The notes beneath the pieces are model-generated. The model saw nothing but the letters and a program-made list of their open reading frames with translations. It was not told where the DNA came from and ran no database searches. Position numbers and translations under genes: made by a program. A stretch of 25,569 nucleotides of DNA from a virus. Location: positions 1-25,569 of the IMG/VR virus record IMGVR_UViG_3300046011_002042. One strand, given 5' to 3'. Below are positions 13,195 to 19,456 of this stretch, piece after piece. How positions within the stretch are numbered: position 1 is the stretch's first letter; every line of letters begins with the position of its first letter.

Positions 13195-13386
13195 ATGGAT
13201 ACAAATGAAGTCAATAAGAAATTCGAGGAAATCGTGAAGCCAAAGACAAAGGCAGTAAAGCGTAAGCCAAAGCGTGAGCCAGCAAAGTTCCCTGAACTGC
13301 GCTATCTCTGGGGCGTTGCATTGCTCGGGTCTTTCGTTCTATGTGTAATTACAGCGATTATTCAATCAATCTTAGAATCGGTGTAA
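13195..13386 (+). CDS. Small single-pass membrane protein, 63 aa
   Basis: The product is MDTNEVNKKFEEIVKPKTKA, then a Lys/Arg-rich stretch (KRKPKREPAKF) and a transmembrane segment (WGVALLGSFVLCVITAIIQS, about 39-58). The positive N-terminal side would stay in the cytoplasm. It has a GAGAGAGG ribosome binding site 4 bases before ATG 13195. It overlaps the convergent Cys-rich gene by 15 bases. The function is unknown. Confidence 0.75.
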   Translation: MDTNEVNKKFEEIVKPKTKAVKRKPKREPAKFPELRYLWGVALLGSFVLCVITAIIQSILESV

Positions 13387-13575
13387 AACCAACATATTTT
13401 CAACATCTTCGTTAGCAACCTCTAAAGCAAATGAGGCTTGCTTAACATCGAACTGTCGAGCATGGTGAACGCAAAAGTAAAGGTCGCCATGAATGAAACT
13501 GGCTCTTACGAGCGCGAGCGCTCCGCATCTGTCGCACCTATCTAAAGGCGTGAGACTGGTACGGAGCGTTTCCAT
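13372..13575 (-). CDS. DUF7455-like Cys-rich protein
   Basis: The 67-residue product starts METLRTSLTPLDRCDRCGAL and has C14-x-x-C17, then FCVHHARQFD, giving a zinc knuckle of the type CDRCGA...FCxHH. I associate this with a small actinobacterial family often annotated as DUF7455, whose function is unknown. It is the only minus-strand gene in this plus-strand stretch and has its own promoter, with a TATGCT -10 and a LexA-type box 15 bases before the ATG at 13575, so it may be induced by DNA damage. No ribosome binding site is visible. Confidence 0.78.
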   Translation of the reverse strand: METLRTSLTPLDRCDRCGALALVRASFIHGDLYFCVHHARQFDVKQASFALEVANEDVENMLVLHRF

Positions 13576-13589
13576 GTCTTAAGCATATC

Positions 13590-13603
13590 CGAACAGATGT
13601 TCG
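13590..13603. promoter_or_regulatory. LexA/SOS-type box
   Basis: CGAACAGATGTTCG is a perfect inverted repeat CGAAC-N4-GTTCG and matches the Gram-positive LexA (DinR) consensus CGAACRNRYGTTYG at all positions. It lies directly upstream of the -10 for the gene at 13575, where repressor binding would block RNA polymerase. The next promoter on the plus strand (13625) is 20 bp away. Confidence 0.75.
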
Positions 13604-13624
13604 AATGTTTTGGTTTGAATATAC

Positions 13625-13643
13625 AACCCCCGTGTGGTATGCT
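13625..13643 (+). promoter_or_regulatory. AACCCC-box promoter for 13669 operon
   Basis: AACCCCCGTGTGGTATGCT has the box 13 bases from the -10 TATGCT (13638-13643). A GAGAGAGG ribosome binding site precedes the ATG at 13669. Confidence 0.7.
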
Positions 13644-13668
13644 TGGTATGTAAGAGAGAGGAGTGACC

Positions 13669-13803
13669 ATGGAAATCTGCGTGAAATGTGGCGTTCAAAT
13701 TGAAAAGTTTGAAGTGTTCCCAAAGCAGGTCTGTGTGAAGTGCTACGGAATCCAATTCCAAAAGGAATGGGCAAGCATCGTCAAGGTCGGGAGGTTCAAG
13801 TAA
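13669..13803 (+). CDS. Zinc-ribbon peptide, 44 aa
   Basis: Begins MEICVKCGVQIEKFEVFPKQ and continues VCVKCYGIQFQKEW, with C4-x-x-C7 and C22-x-x-C25, a two-knuckle zinc ribbon. An AGAGAGAGGAG ribosome binding site precedes ATG 13669. Its stop overlaps the next ATG (TAATG). It may be a transcription or replication adaptor, but that is a guess. Codon use resembles its neighbours. Confidence 0.75.
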   Translation: MEICVKCGVQIEKFEVFPKQVCVKCYGIQFQKEWASIVKVGRFK

Positions 13804-13904
13804 TGAGTGAGCCAAGAATTAAATGCCTTGCTTGCAAGGAGAGAAAAACTTTCGACCAGATTGGCGAAGGCTTGGTATGCGTGGAATGTCAGGAGGCAAA
13901 GTGA
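13803..13904 (+). CDS. Zinc-ribbon peptide, 33 aa
   Basis: MSEPRIKCLACKERKTFDQI followed by GEGLVCVECQEAK carries two CxxC pairs (8-11, 26-29). It overlaps both neighbours by a few bases (TAATG and GTGA), which is the main reason to accept so short a gene. The similarity in layout to the preceding peptide suggests that the two arose by duplication. No function is known. Confidence 0.65.
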   Translation: MSEPRIKCLACKERKTFDQIGEGLVCVECQEAK

Positions 13905-14215
13905 GCCAGCAATACAAAGATTTCGAGTGGAAAACTCAAATATCCGCTGACGAGGGAACTGTAGATAACTACCTTTTCCGTGGCGATGTAAAGCCTGTAG
14001 CGCCTGATAAGGGCGACTTATGGCGAGCGCTTGAGTGGTTGGCTCTCTACGATGCTGGAGACGATTTAGAGGTCGCTCAGAGCCTTGCAAATGTCGTGGC
14101 GTTCTTATCATTCACCGCTGACACAAAAGAAAAGCGTGAAGTCATTGCTGAGGCTAAGAGGCAATACGCCAAGGCTCACGGAATAAAAGTTTCCCAAGTT
14201 AGGTTAAAGAAGTAG
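13901..14215 (+). CDS. Hypothetical protein, 104 aa
   Basis: The GTG at 13901 has an AGGAGG ribosome binding site 4 bases before it and overlaps the previous stop (GTGA). An upstream in-frame extension would run through the zinc-ribbon gene in another frame. The product reads MSQQYKDFEWKTQISADEGT and has a helical, hydrophobic core (RALEWLALYDAGDDLEVAQS, LANVVAFLSF) and a basic end. No family is recognised. It is the last gene before the promoter at 14223. Confidence 0.75.
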   Translation: MSQQYKDFEWKTQISADEGTVDNYLFRGDVKPVAPDKGDLWRALEWLALYDAGDDLEVAQSLANVVAFLSFTADTKEKREVIAEAKRQYAKAHGIKVSQVRLKK

Positions 14216-14222
14216 GATTATT

Positions 14223-14241
14223 AACCCCCGTATGGTATTCT
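14223..14241 (+). promoter_or_regulatory. AACCCC-box promoter for 14266 operon
   Basis: AACCCCCGTATGGTATTCT has the box 13 bases from the -10 TATTCT (14236-14241). A GAGAGAGAGG ribosome binding site follows before the ATG at 14266. Confidence 0.72.
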
Positions 14242-14265
14242 TAGATTGTAAACGAGAGAGAGGAA

Positions 14266-14658
14266 ATGCAAATGTCATCAGTAATCGAAAAGGTAAAAGT
14301 TCAGCCAAAGGTGGGCGACATTCTTTACTCATCATGGGGCTATGACCAGACCAACATTGAATTTTTCAAGGTCGTCAAGGTCAGCGATTTCTCCGTGTGG
14401 ATTCAAGAAGTTCGTTCAGAGATTGTAGAAATTACAGGCTGGGCGCACGAAAAGGTGATTCCAACTGATTCTTCAGATTATCAGGTTCGTGACTGGGATA
14501 ACCCAGGCGCATACATCACAAAGACTTATCCAATCCAACGCAAGAAGATTCAGTATTTCAGTTGGGATGCTGACGAGATTTACTATGTCTCTTTGAACTC
14601 CTTCTCACACGCTAAGTTGTGGGATGGAAAGCCAAAAGAAGCAAGCCACACACACTAA
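14266..14658 (+). CDS. Conserved phage/plasmid-type protein, 130 aa
   Basis: The product starts MQMSSVIEKVKVQPKVGDIL and has YSSWGYDQTNIEFFKVVKV (about 21-39) and SVWIQEV, a beta-rich pattern I recall from phage and plasmid proteins of unknown function. The end is aromatic (KKIQYFSWDADEIYYVSL). ATG 14266 and ATG 14272 are both possible; the GAGAGAGAGG site is 3 bases from the first and 9 bases from the second. It heads a four-gene operon. Confidence 0.78.
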   Translation: MQMSSVIEKVKVQPKVGDILYSSWGYDQTNIEFFKVVKVSDFSVWIQEVRSEIVEITGWAHEKVIPTDSSDYQVRDWDNPGAYITKTYPIQRKKIQYFSWDADEIYYVSLNSFSHAKLWDGKPKEASHTH

Positions 14659-14670
14659 GGAGAGGAAAAA

Positions 14671-15066
14671 ATGGGATACACACATTACTGGAAGTTTAAT
14701 CAAAAGCCATCGGCTGAGAAGTTTGCCGAATTCATTGAAGGCGTTAAGCAGATAACTGCAACTGCCGATGAAGCGGGAATCGCTATCGGTGAAGAAGTTT
14801 ACGAAGCAGGTTATGTGAGTTTCAACGGTGTTGGCAACGGTGCCTATGAGACTTTTGCCATTGACCTTGAGAATGAGGAAGATGATTTCTGCAAGACTGG
14901 TCAGCGACCATACGACACAGCGGTAACTGCATCTCTCATCCTCGCTAAGAAAGTGTTTGGCGATGACATCACAATCCGAAGCGATGGAAATTGGGCAGAT
15001 TGGTCAGATGGGCAACTGCTCTTTGAATCCGTCTATGACATCCAGCCAGAATCCGTTCTCGCATGA
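14671..15066 (+). CDS. MGYTHYW-family protein, 131 aa
   Basis: The product begins MGYTHYWKFNQKPSAEKFAE and contains FNGVGNGAYETFAIDLENEE, then FCKTGQRPYDTAVTASLIL. This N-terminus and the 'FNG-G--YETF...FCKT---PYD' block are typical of a family found on phages and plasmids with no assigned function. An AGGAGAGG ribosome binding site is 6 bases before the ATG. Its stop overlaps the next start (ATGA). Confidence 0.8.
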   Translation: MGYTHYWKFNQKPSAEKFAEFIEGVKQITATADEAGIAIGEEVYEAGYVSFNGVGNGAYETFAIDLENEEDDFCKTGQRPYDTAVTASLILAKKVFGDDITIRSDGNWADWSDGQLLFESVYDIQPESVLA

Positions 15067-15287
15067 GCGATGTATTGGAGACAATGCGGAAAGAGCGCCA
15101 TGAGCGATGGCTCCGTGATTGGTCAGACGGGCTTGCCTGTTGTTACTATTGCGATAAGGAATACACGGATGCTCAGGTCATCGTGGTCAATGAAGAAAAA
15201 TCATGCCCACATTGCAAAGAGCCAGAACGAAAGACTTACTACTATTGCAAAGAGCATGGTAGTTCTAACGATGATTGCGAGCGCTAA
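15063..15287 (+). CDS. Cys-rich protein, 74 aa
   Basis: MSDVLETMRKERHERWLRDW is followed by CCYYCDKEYTDAQV and CPHCKEPERKTYYYCKEH, giving several CxxC pairs that may bind zinc or iron. It overlaps the previous gene as ATGA and is followed without a gap by the next gene (TAAATG). It adds to the set of small Cys-rich peptides in this region. Confidence 0.75.
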   Translation: MSDVLETMRKERHERWLRDWSDGLACCYYCDKEYTDAQVIVVNEEKSCPHCKEPERKTYYYCKEHGSSNDDCER

Positions 15288-15497
15288 ATGGCTGAAAAGA
15301 AGAAAGACACAAAAACTAACCTCGATACTAAGGTTTATTCAATCTCGGTTAATTTAACCGTGCAGATTCTTGCAGAGAATGAGAAGGATGCTCTTGAGCG
15401 CCTAGATTCTAACGGTGGCTATGTCACAAAGCGTGAGGTAGAGGTCATTAACTCAATTCCTCTTAATTCAACAAAGACACTTTCAGCCGTAGAGTAA
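15288..15497 (+). CDS. Hypothetical protein, 69 aa
   Basis: Begins MAEKKKDTKTNLDTKVYSIS, then a beta-strand region (VNLTVQILAENEKDALERLD) and TKREVEVINSIPL. The ALERL segment suggests a small alpha/beta protein of the DUF-type 'x-AENxxDAxxxL' seen in many phages. It converges with the terminase gene: its TAA abuts the TAA of TerL with no spacer or visible terminator. The start directly follows the upstream stop. Confidence 0.72.
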   Translation: MAEKKKDTKTNLDTKVYSISVNLTVQILAENEKDALERLDSNGGYVTKREVEVINSIPLNSTKTLSAVE

Positions 15498-17096
15498 TTA
15501 CAAAGTCCACGGATTCGATTGCGTGAAAGATAACGGCGAAATCGGTTCGTGAACAGTTTTATTCTCGTATAAGGCGAGGAGAATCGCTTCCGCTCGGTCA
15601 GGGGAGTGAACTCCTCGCTTTTTCATGTCTACCTTAGATTCAATCAAGATTCGACCTGATGAATCCGATTTGAATGTTGGACCTGCTAACTGAGCCAATA
15701 CAGCGCGGTCTACATCTAGGCGTAATTCTTGCTTTTCATCTTTAGGCTGGAGCATGGCTCGGGTATTCCACCACATCTCGGCGCGTTGATTCTTGAACTT
15801 GGCTTGGTCTTTAGGTCGCTCTGCCACATTGACCCCAATAACCAAGGCTTTCAACTGTCGCTCTTTGACCCATCTATCCAATAACGAGACAACTCCCCAG
15901 CCTACGCCAATCGTGTCAATCTTGACTCGTACCATATCTGGTACCGCTCTGCTCTTATGTTCGGCAACTGCTTTCTCTATCTCACCAATAATCACACCTG
16001 CGACATCAACGGCGTTCGCATTAGCCTTGCCAGATGAGCGATGAGTAATCGAGACTTTGTATCCATCTGCCTTTGCGATTACGAATTCATCTCCGCCATC
16101 GGATGCAATATCCACTCCGAGACGGATAACGCTGGATTCGAGATAATCTTCGTTCTGTGTCGCCTGTTCTGCCCAATGATAGGGAATGACTTTTCCTGTT
16201 CCCGTTTGTGGGAATCGGGCATTTACACGGGCTTCAACGAATGGAGAATCTTCTCCGAATTCCCCAATTACATCATCCACCCAACTCTGGTCTACTAGGT
16301 GCGTAGCGACTGCGTGAGCCTCTACATGGGGTGGGCAACTGCGACATTGACCAGTTTCCTCACCCGTGAAGTTAGGGGTGTCATAAGCCCCGATAGGGAT
16401 GTTTGTGTAGATAGGCGAATTACAGATGCGCTCGAACCATGTCTGCTCTTGGTCTGTCGGTGGGTTACCCAATACTAGGAGGCGTGTGTGTCCACCCGTC
16501 ATAAGCGCTTCAAGGGCTGAGCCAATCTTGTCCGAGATACCACCCGCTTCATCCACTACTACGAGCAGATGCGGTGCGTGGATACCTTGAACTGCCGCTT
16601 CGTTATTATCGGCTGGGCGAAAACCATAGGCAACTACGGTGTCATCCATTTTCCATTCAGTCGTAAGAATTTCCCCAGGAAGTTGATTGGCAATGTGAAC
16701 TCGGCGGATGTTAGCCCACATGATGTTTCGAACCTGCTTGAATGTTGATGCTGTAGTGATAGCCATAGCGGTTCCAGGCGGGTGAACTGAAATCCACCAT
16801 GCAACGGCTCGCGCCGCTAAGTGAGATTTTCCAGGAGCGTGACAAGCGGGAACTGTAGTTCTCTTATTGTGAATGATGGATTCGAGAATCTCGCGTTGTT
16901 TAGACCAGAGCGTTTCACCTAATCCTTCTTCGATAAATCCAATTGGGTCATTCTCATATCTAGCCCATGGGTTTTCTATCTCAGCATCGAGAATTACACC
17001 TAACGCATTTTTCTCGTCATCGGTAAGCGAGAGATAAATCTTTGTTCTCTCCTCTGGCGTGGCATTGAGAACTAGGTCTACTAGCCGTTCAGCCAT
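15498..17096 (-). CDS. terL: Terminase large subunit
   Basis: The 532-residue product has an ATPase and a nuclease half. CHAPGKSHLAARA at 85-97 is the Walker A region, LLVVVDEAGGI (178-188) is Walker B with D182 and E183, and VLGNPPTDQ (208-216) is the coupling segment. The nuclease acidic residues are D329 (LGVDIASDGGDE), D394 (VKIDTIGVGWG) and D500 (HSPDRAEAILLALY). This enzyme packages and cuts phage DNA. The Walker A has CHAPGKS instead of the more usual GxxGxGKS/T, but GKS is intact. An AGAGG ribosome binding site precedes ATG 17096, 2 bases from the TerS stop. It ends the long MTase-to-terminase transcript. Confidence 0.95.
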   Translation of the reverse strand: MAERLVDLVLNATPEERTKIYLSLTDDEKNALGVILDAEIENPWARYENDPIGFIEEGLGETLWSKQREILESIIHNKRTTVPACHAPGKSHLAARAVAWWISVHPPGTAMAITTASTFKQVRNIMWANIRRVHIANQLPGEILTTEWKMDDTVVAYGFRPADNNEAAVQGIHAPHLLVVVDEAGGISDKIGSALEALMTGGHTRLLVLGNPPTDQEQTWFERICNSPIYTNIPIGAYDTPNFTGEETGQCRSCPPHVEAHAVATHLVDQSWVDDVIGEFGEDSPFVEARVNARFPQTGTGKVIPYHWAEQATQNEDYLESSVIRLGVDIASDGGDEFVIAKADGYKVSITHRSSGKANANAVDVAGVIIGEIEKAVAEHKSRAVPDMVRVKIDTIGVGWGVVSLLDRWVKERQLKALVIGVNVAERPKDQAKFKNQRAEMWWNTRAMLQPKDEKQELRLDVDRAVLAQLAGPTFKSDSSGRILIESKVDMKKRGVHSPDRAEAILLALYENKTVHEPISPLSFTQSNPWTL

Positions 17097-17098
17097 CT

Positions 17099-17614
17099 CT
17101 ACCTCTTTCGAATTGCTAAGACCTTTGCAATCTTATCTTCTAAATCGCCCATTTCAATCTGTACTTTAATCGCTTCACCATTGCTTCCGCCAATTTCAAA
17201 TCTATCTGTCTTGCCGAACTCCTCTGGTACTTGGCGCTCTAGCCACCATGCGGCCGCTCTCCAATCTCCATCGTTACCGCTCTTTGCGATAACTGCAACC
17301 TTTTTAGTAATTGCTTCTGCTCTAGCCTGTTCGACTCGCTGTAAAAATTGTAGAAATATAACTTCGGTGGGATTATCTTTTGCGTTTGGCACTAGCGCTT
17401 GGCGTTCTCTTTCAGCCAATCCGCGACTCATCCAGTTATAGAAAGTCTTTTCCGCTATCCCTGAAGCGGTAACTGCCTTTCGAACAGGTGTTCCAATTCG
17501 GATGTAGTCAAGGAGGGTTTGCTCTTTAATCTCCTCAAGGAGCGCAGTAGGTCGCCCAGCCGATTTTTTGGCAGGTGCCTTCGCTGGTTGTTTCTTCGCT
17601 ACTGTTGATGCCAT
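17099..17614 (-). CDS. terS: Terminase small subunit
   Basis: The 171-residue product begins with an Ala/Lys-rich tail (KKQPAKAPAKKSAGRP), then a helix-turn-helix (TPVRKAVTASGIAEKTFYNW, about 42-61). The rest has FLQFLQRVEQARAEAITKKV and the block DGDWRAAAWWLERQVPEEFG, which is typical of small terminase subunits that recognise the packaging site. The start is 4 bases from the ParB-domain gene's stop and TerL follows after 2 bases, so all three are co-transcribed. Confidence 0.9.
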   Translation of the reverse strand: MASTVAKKQPAKAPAKKSAGRPTALLEEIKEQTLLDYIRIGTPVRKAVTASGIAEKTFYNWMSRGLAERERQALVPNAKDNPTEVIFLQFLQRVEQARAEAITKKVAVIAKSGNDGDWRAAAWWLERQVPEEFGKTDRFEIGGSNGEAIKVQIEMGDLEDKIAKVLAIRKR

Positions 17615-17618
17615 TGGC

Positions 17619-18809
17619 TTATTCTACCTCGGTTGTACACGCTTCTAATGGTATCTGTAATAACTCGGCTATGTCAGTCCAGCCGTATATCGTGTTAGCC
17701 CATGTGTTCAAATCCTCGGTGTGAACTCGCATTGAATGATTACCTACTCGGATGTTTGTTCGACCAATTGGAATATGCCCAGGCTTGGTCTTTCCTCCTG
17801 AAAGAATCTCGGCTACTTCTTCCCTAGAGAATCCCGTTCCCTTGGTACTCGTACTGGTCAGTAACTTATTTAGTTCTTGAGAGTCATAGGTGGCAAGGTC
17901 TGAAGTTCGGTTATCCACGATGAGGATTTTGATTTCCTCTACATCATCTACTTCAATCCAATGAACTGCAATCTTCTCCCAGCCAAGTTGAACTGCCGCT
18001 TGAAGTGTGTGGTTTCCTGATACGCAATGCTTTGTAGGGCGATTGACCACAATCGGTCTGTACTGCCCCATGGTTGAGAGTGAATCAATGATTGCTCCAA
18101 TATCACCCTCACGCGGATTCAAGGGGTGAGTAAGAATCTCGTTCACGGATACGGTTTCTACATCTTCAGGCGAACTCTCCGAGCGCTCCTCAATCCGTTC
18201 TGGCTTCTCCATGATTCGCTCTGGAAATCCTAGGCGTTGTTTAATCCCTGCGTTGGCTTTGCTCTTAGTCTTTCCGAACTCCTCGTAAAGTTGCTCTTTC
18301 CACGCATCGTAGGCATCTTGCTCAACTGAAAACTTCCACGCCGCTATCTTTACCTCTGGGTCATCCTTTAGGTTCCCAGAGGTTCCTAAAGGTTCCTTTT
18401 GGTCACCTGATATGAGACGGTCAAGCGTATCTACCTCGGACTGTGTGAATCCCGTGCCATCCAACTCAGGAAGCGCTTGCAAGAGGCTTTTGAGAAGTGG
18501 CTCGTTATATCCAGCAAGGTCAGTTAGGCGGTTATCGGCTAGAACAATCTTCTTGGCTGTGTCATCGTCTACATCAACGAGAACTGCCTTTATCTTTTTC
18601 CAACCAAGTTTCTTAGCCGCTTTAAGAGTGTGATTACCTGCGAGAACAAACTTGGTACTCGCTTGAACCACGATAGGGCGATATTGACCATGAGCAGTAA
18701 GCGATGATGCAATGGCATCTATGTCTCCTCGTCTCGGATTAGTAGGGTAGGCGGTAAGCGAACTGATACTTACACTTTGAATGTTTCCCGTCTGGATATT
18801 GGCTTTCAT
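17619..18809 (-). CDS. Protein with two ParB-like domains
   Basis: The 396-residue product carries the ParB/Srx-like domain twice: about 12-130 and 220-337. Each copy has NPRxGDIxAI, GQYRPIVV, the GNHTL motif (58-62 and 265-269), a xxLGWxKI strand, a DNR turn and GTGF near the end. Between them are charged segments with a Lys/Glu-rich run (ERIMEKPERIEERSESS) and the C-terminus (about 340-396) is distinct. ParB-like domains bind or cut DNA, or hydrolyse CTP; here neither is proved. It overlaps the CmoA-like gene as ATGA and is followed by TerS. ParB-domain proteins next to a methyltransferase and terminase are frequent in phages, but a tandem pair is less so. Confidence 0.88.
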   Translation of the reverse strand: MKANIQTGNIQSVSISSLTAYPTNPRRGDIDAIASSLTAHGQYRPIVVQASTKFVLAGNHTLKAAKKLGWKKIKAVLVDVDDDTAKKIVLADNRLTDLAGYNEPLLKSLLQALPELDGTGFTQSEVDTLDRLISGDQKEPLGTSGNLKDDPEVKIAAWKFSVEQDAYDAWKEQLYEEFGKTKSKANAGIKQRLGFPERIMEKPERIEERSESSPEDVETVSVNEILTHPLNPREGDIGAIIDSLSTMGQYRPIVVNRPTKHCVSGNHTLQAAVQLGWEKIAVHWIEVDDVEEIKILIVDNRTSDLATYDSQELNKLLTSTSTKGTGFSREEVAEILSGGKTKPGHIPIGRTNIRVGNHSMRVHTEDLNTWANTIYGWTDIAELLQIPLEACTTEVE

Positions 18810-19456
18810 TTAACAAAGAGCCAAGCCTCGAAATTGTAAAACTTCCAGAACATCGTGCCAACTGTGAAGCCAGCGTTCTCAGCCATAATGTAATTACGCA
18901 TTGAGGTATTGGTCTGCATGATAGGGCGAAGGTCTCGCTCTTTCTTCATAATCTCGGATGCGCTGAAGTGAAGGCGCTTGAAGTCGTAGTACGCCGAATT
19001 CATAACACGCTCAAGTTCTCCAGACTCCTCATGCACTTTCTCAGCCCAGATAAAAGCCCCGCCCTCAGCCAACTCATCGTAGACAAGGCTCAAGATATTA
19101 GGGCGGTCTGCCAATGGTAGGAACTGAAGCGTAAAGAGTGAGATGACCAAGGATGGAGTCTTGCCCAGATTCTTGAATGAGCGTAAATCCTTTTGGACAT
19201 ATTGAACTTCGTCATGGCTATCAGGTAACAAGTTGCCAGAAATATCAATCCCCAGTTTGGTTCCCTCAAATGGAATGGACTCAAGAAGTTTGCCTGTTGA
19301 GCATCCTAAATCAACAATACTGAAATCTTCTTTTGCGTAGAAAGTAGCCAAGTCTCGAACTGAATCATTCAAAAGGTGATAGTTCGGGATGGACTTAGCG
19401 ATGTGGTCATCAAAGTCTGTAATCGTGTCAAATGAAAATGGCTCAGTAGAACTCAT
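18806..19456 (-). CDS. CmoA-like SAM-dependent enzyme
   Basis: From ATG 19456 (GGGGAG ribosome binding site inside the MTase gene) the product has 216 residues. It has a Rossmann methyltransferase motif I (IVDLGCSTGKLLES, from 47) and then the sequence LVISLFTLQFLPLADRPNIL and LAEGGAFIWAEKV. The end runs YYDFKRLHFSASEIMKK and NAGFTVGTMFWKFYNFEAW. The FTLQFL, EK, DFKR and F--FNF blocks and their spacing match CmoA, which makes carboxy-S-adenosylmethionine from SAM and prephenate. From memory, E. coli CmoA uses Arg199 and Asn132 for the carboxyl cofactor; ungapped alignment puts Glu (with Arg next) and Leu there. It may make carboxy-SAM or another SAM derivative. It overlaps the MTase gene by 14 bases. 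TTG 19480 is a possible but weaker start. Confidence 0.78.
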   Translation of the reverse strand: MSSTEPFSFDTITDFDDHIAKSIPNYHLLNDSVRDLATFYAKEDFSIVDLGCSTGKLLESIPFEGTKLGIDISGNLLPDSHDEVQYVQKDLRSFKNLGKTPSLVISLFTLQFLPLADRPNILSLVYDELAEGGAFIWAEKVHEESGELERVMNSAYYDFKRLHFSASEIMKKERDLRPIMQTNTSMRNYIMAENAGFTVGTMFWKFYNFEAWLFVK

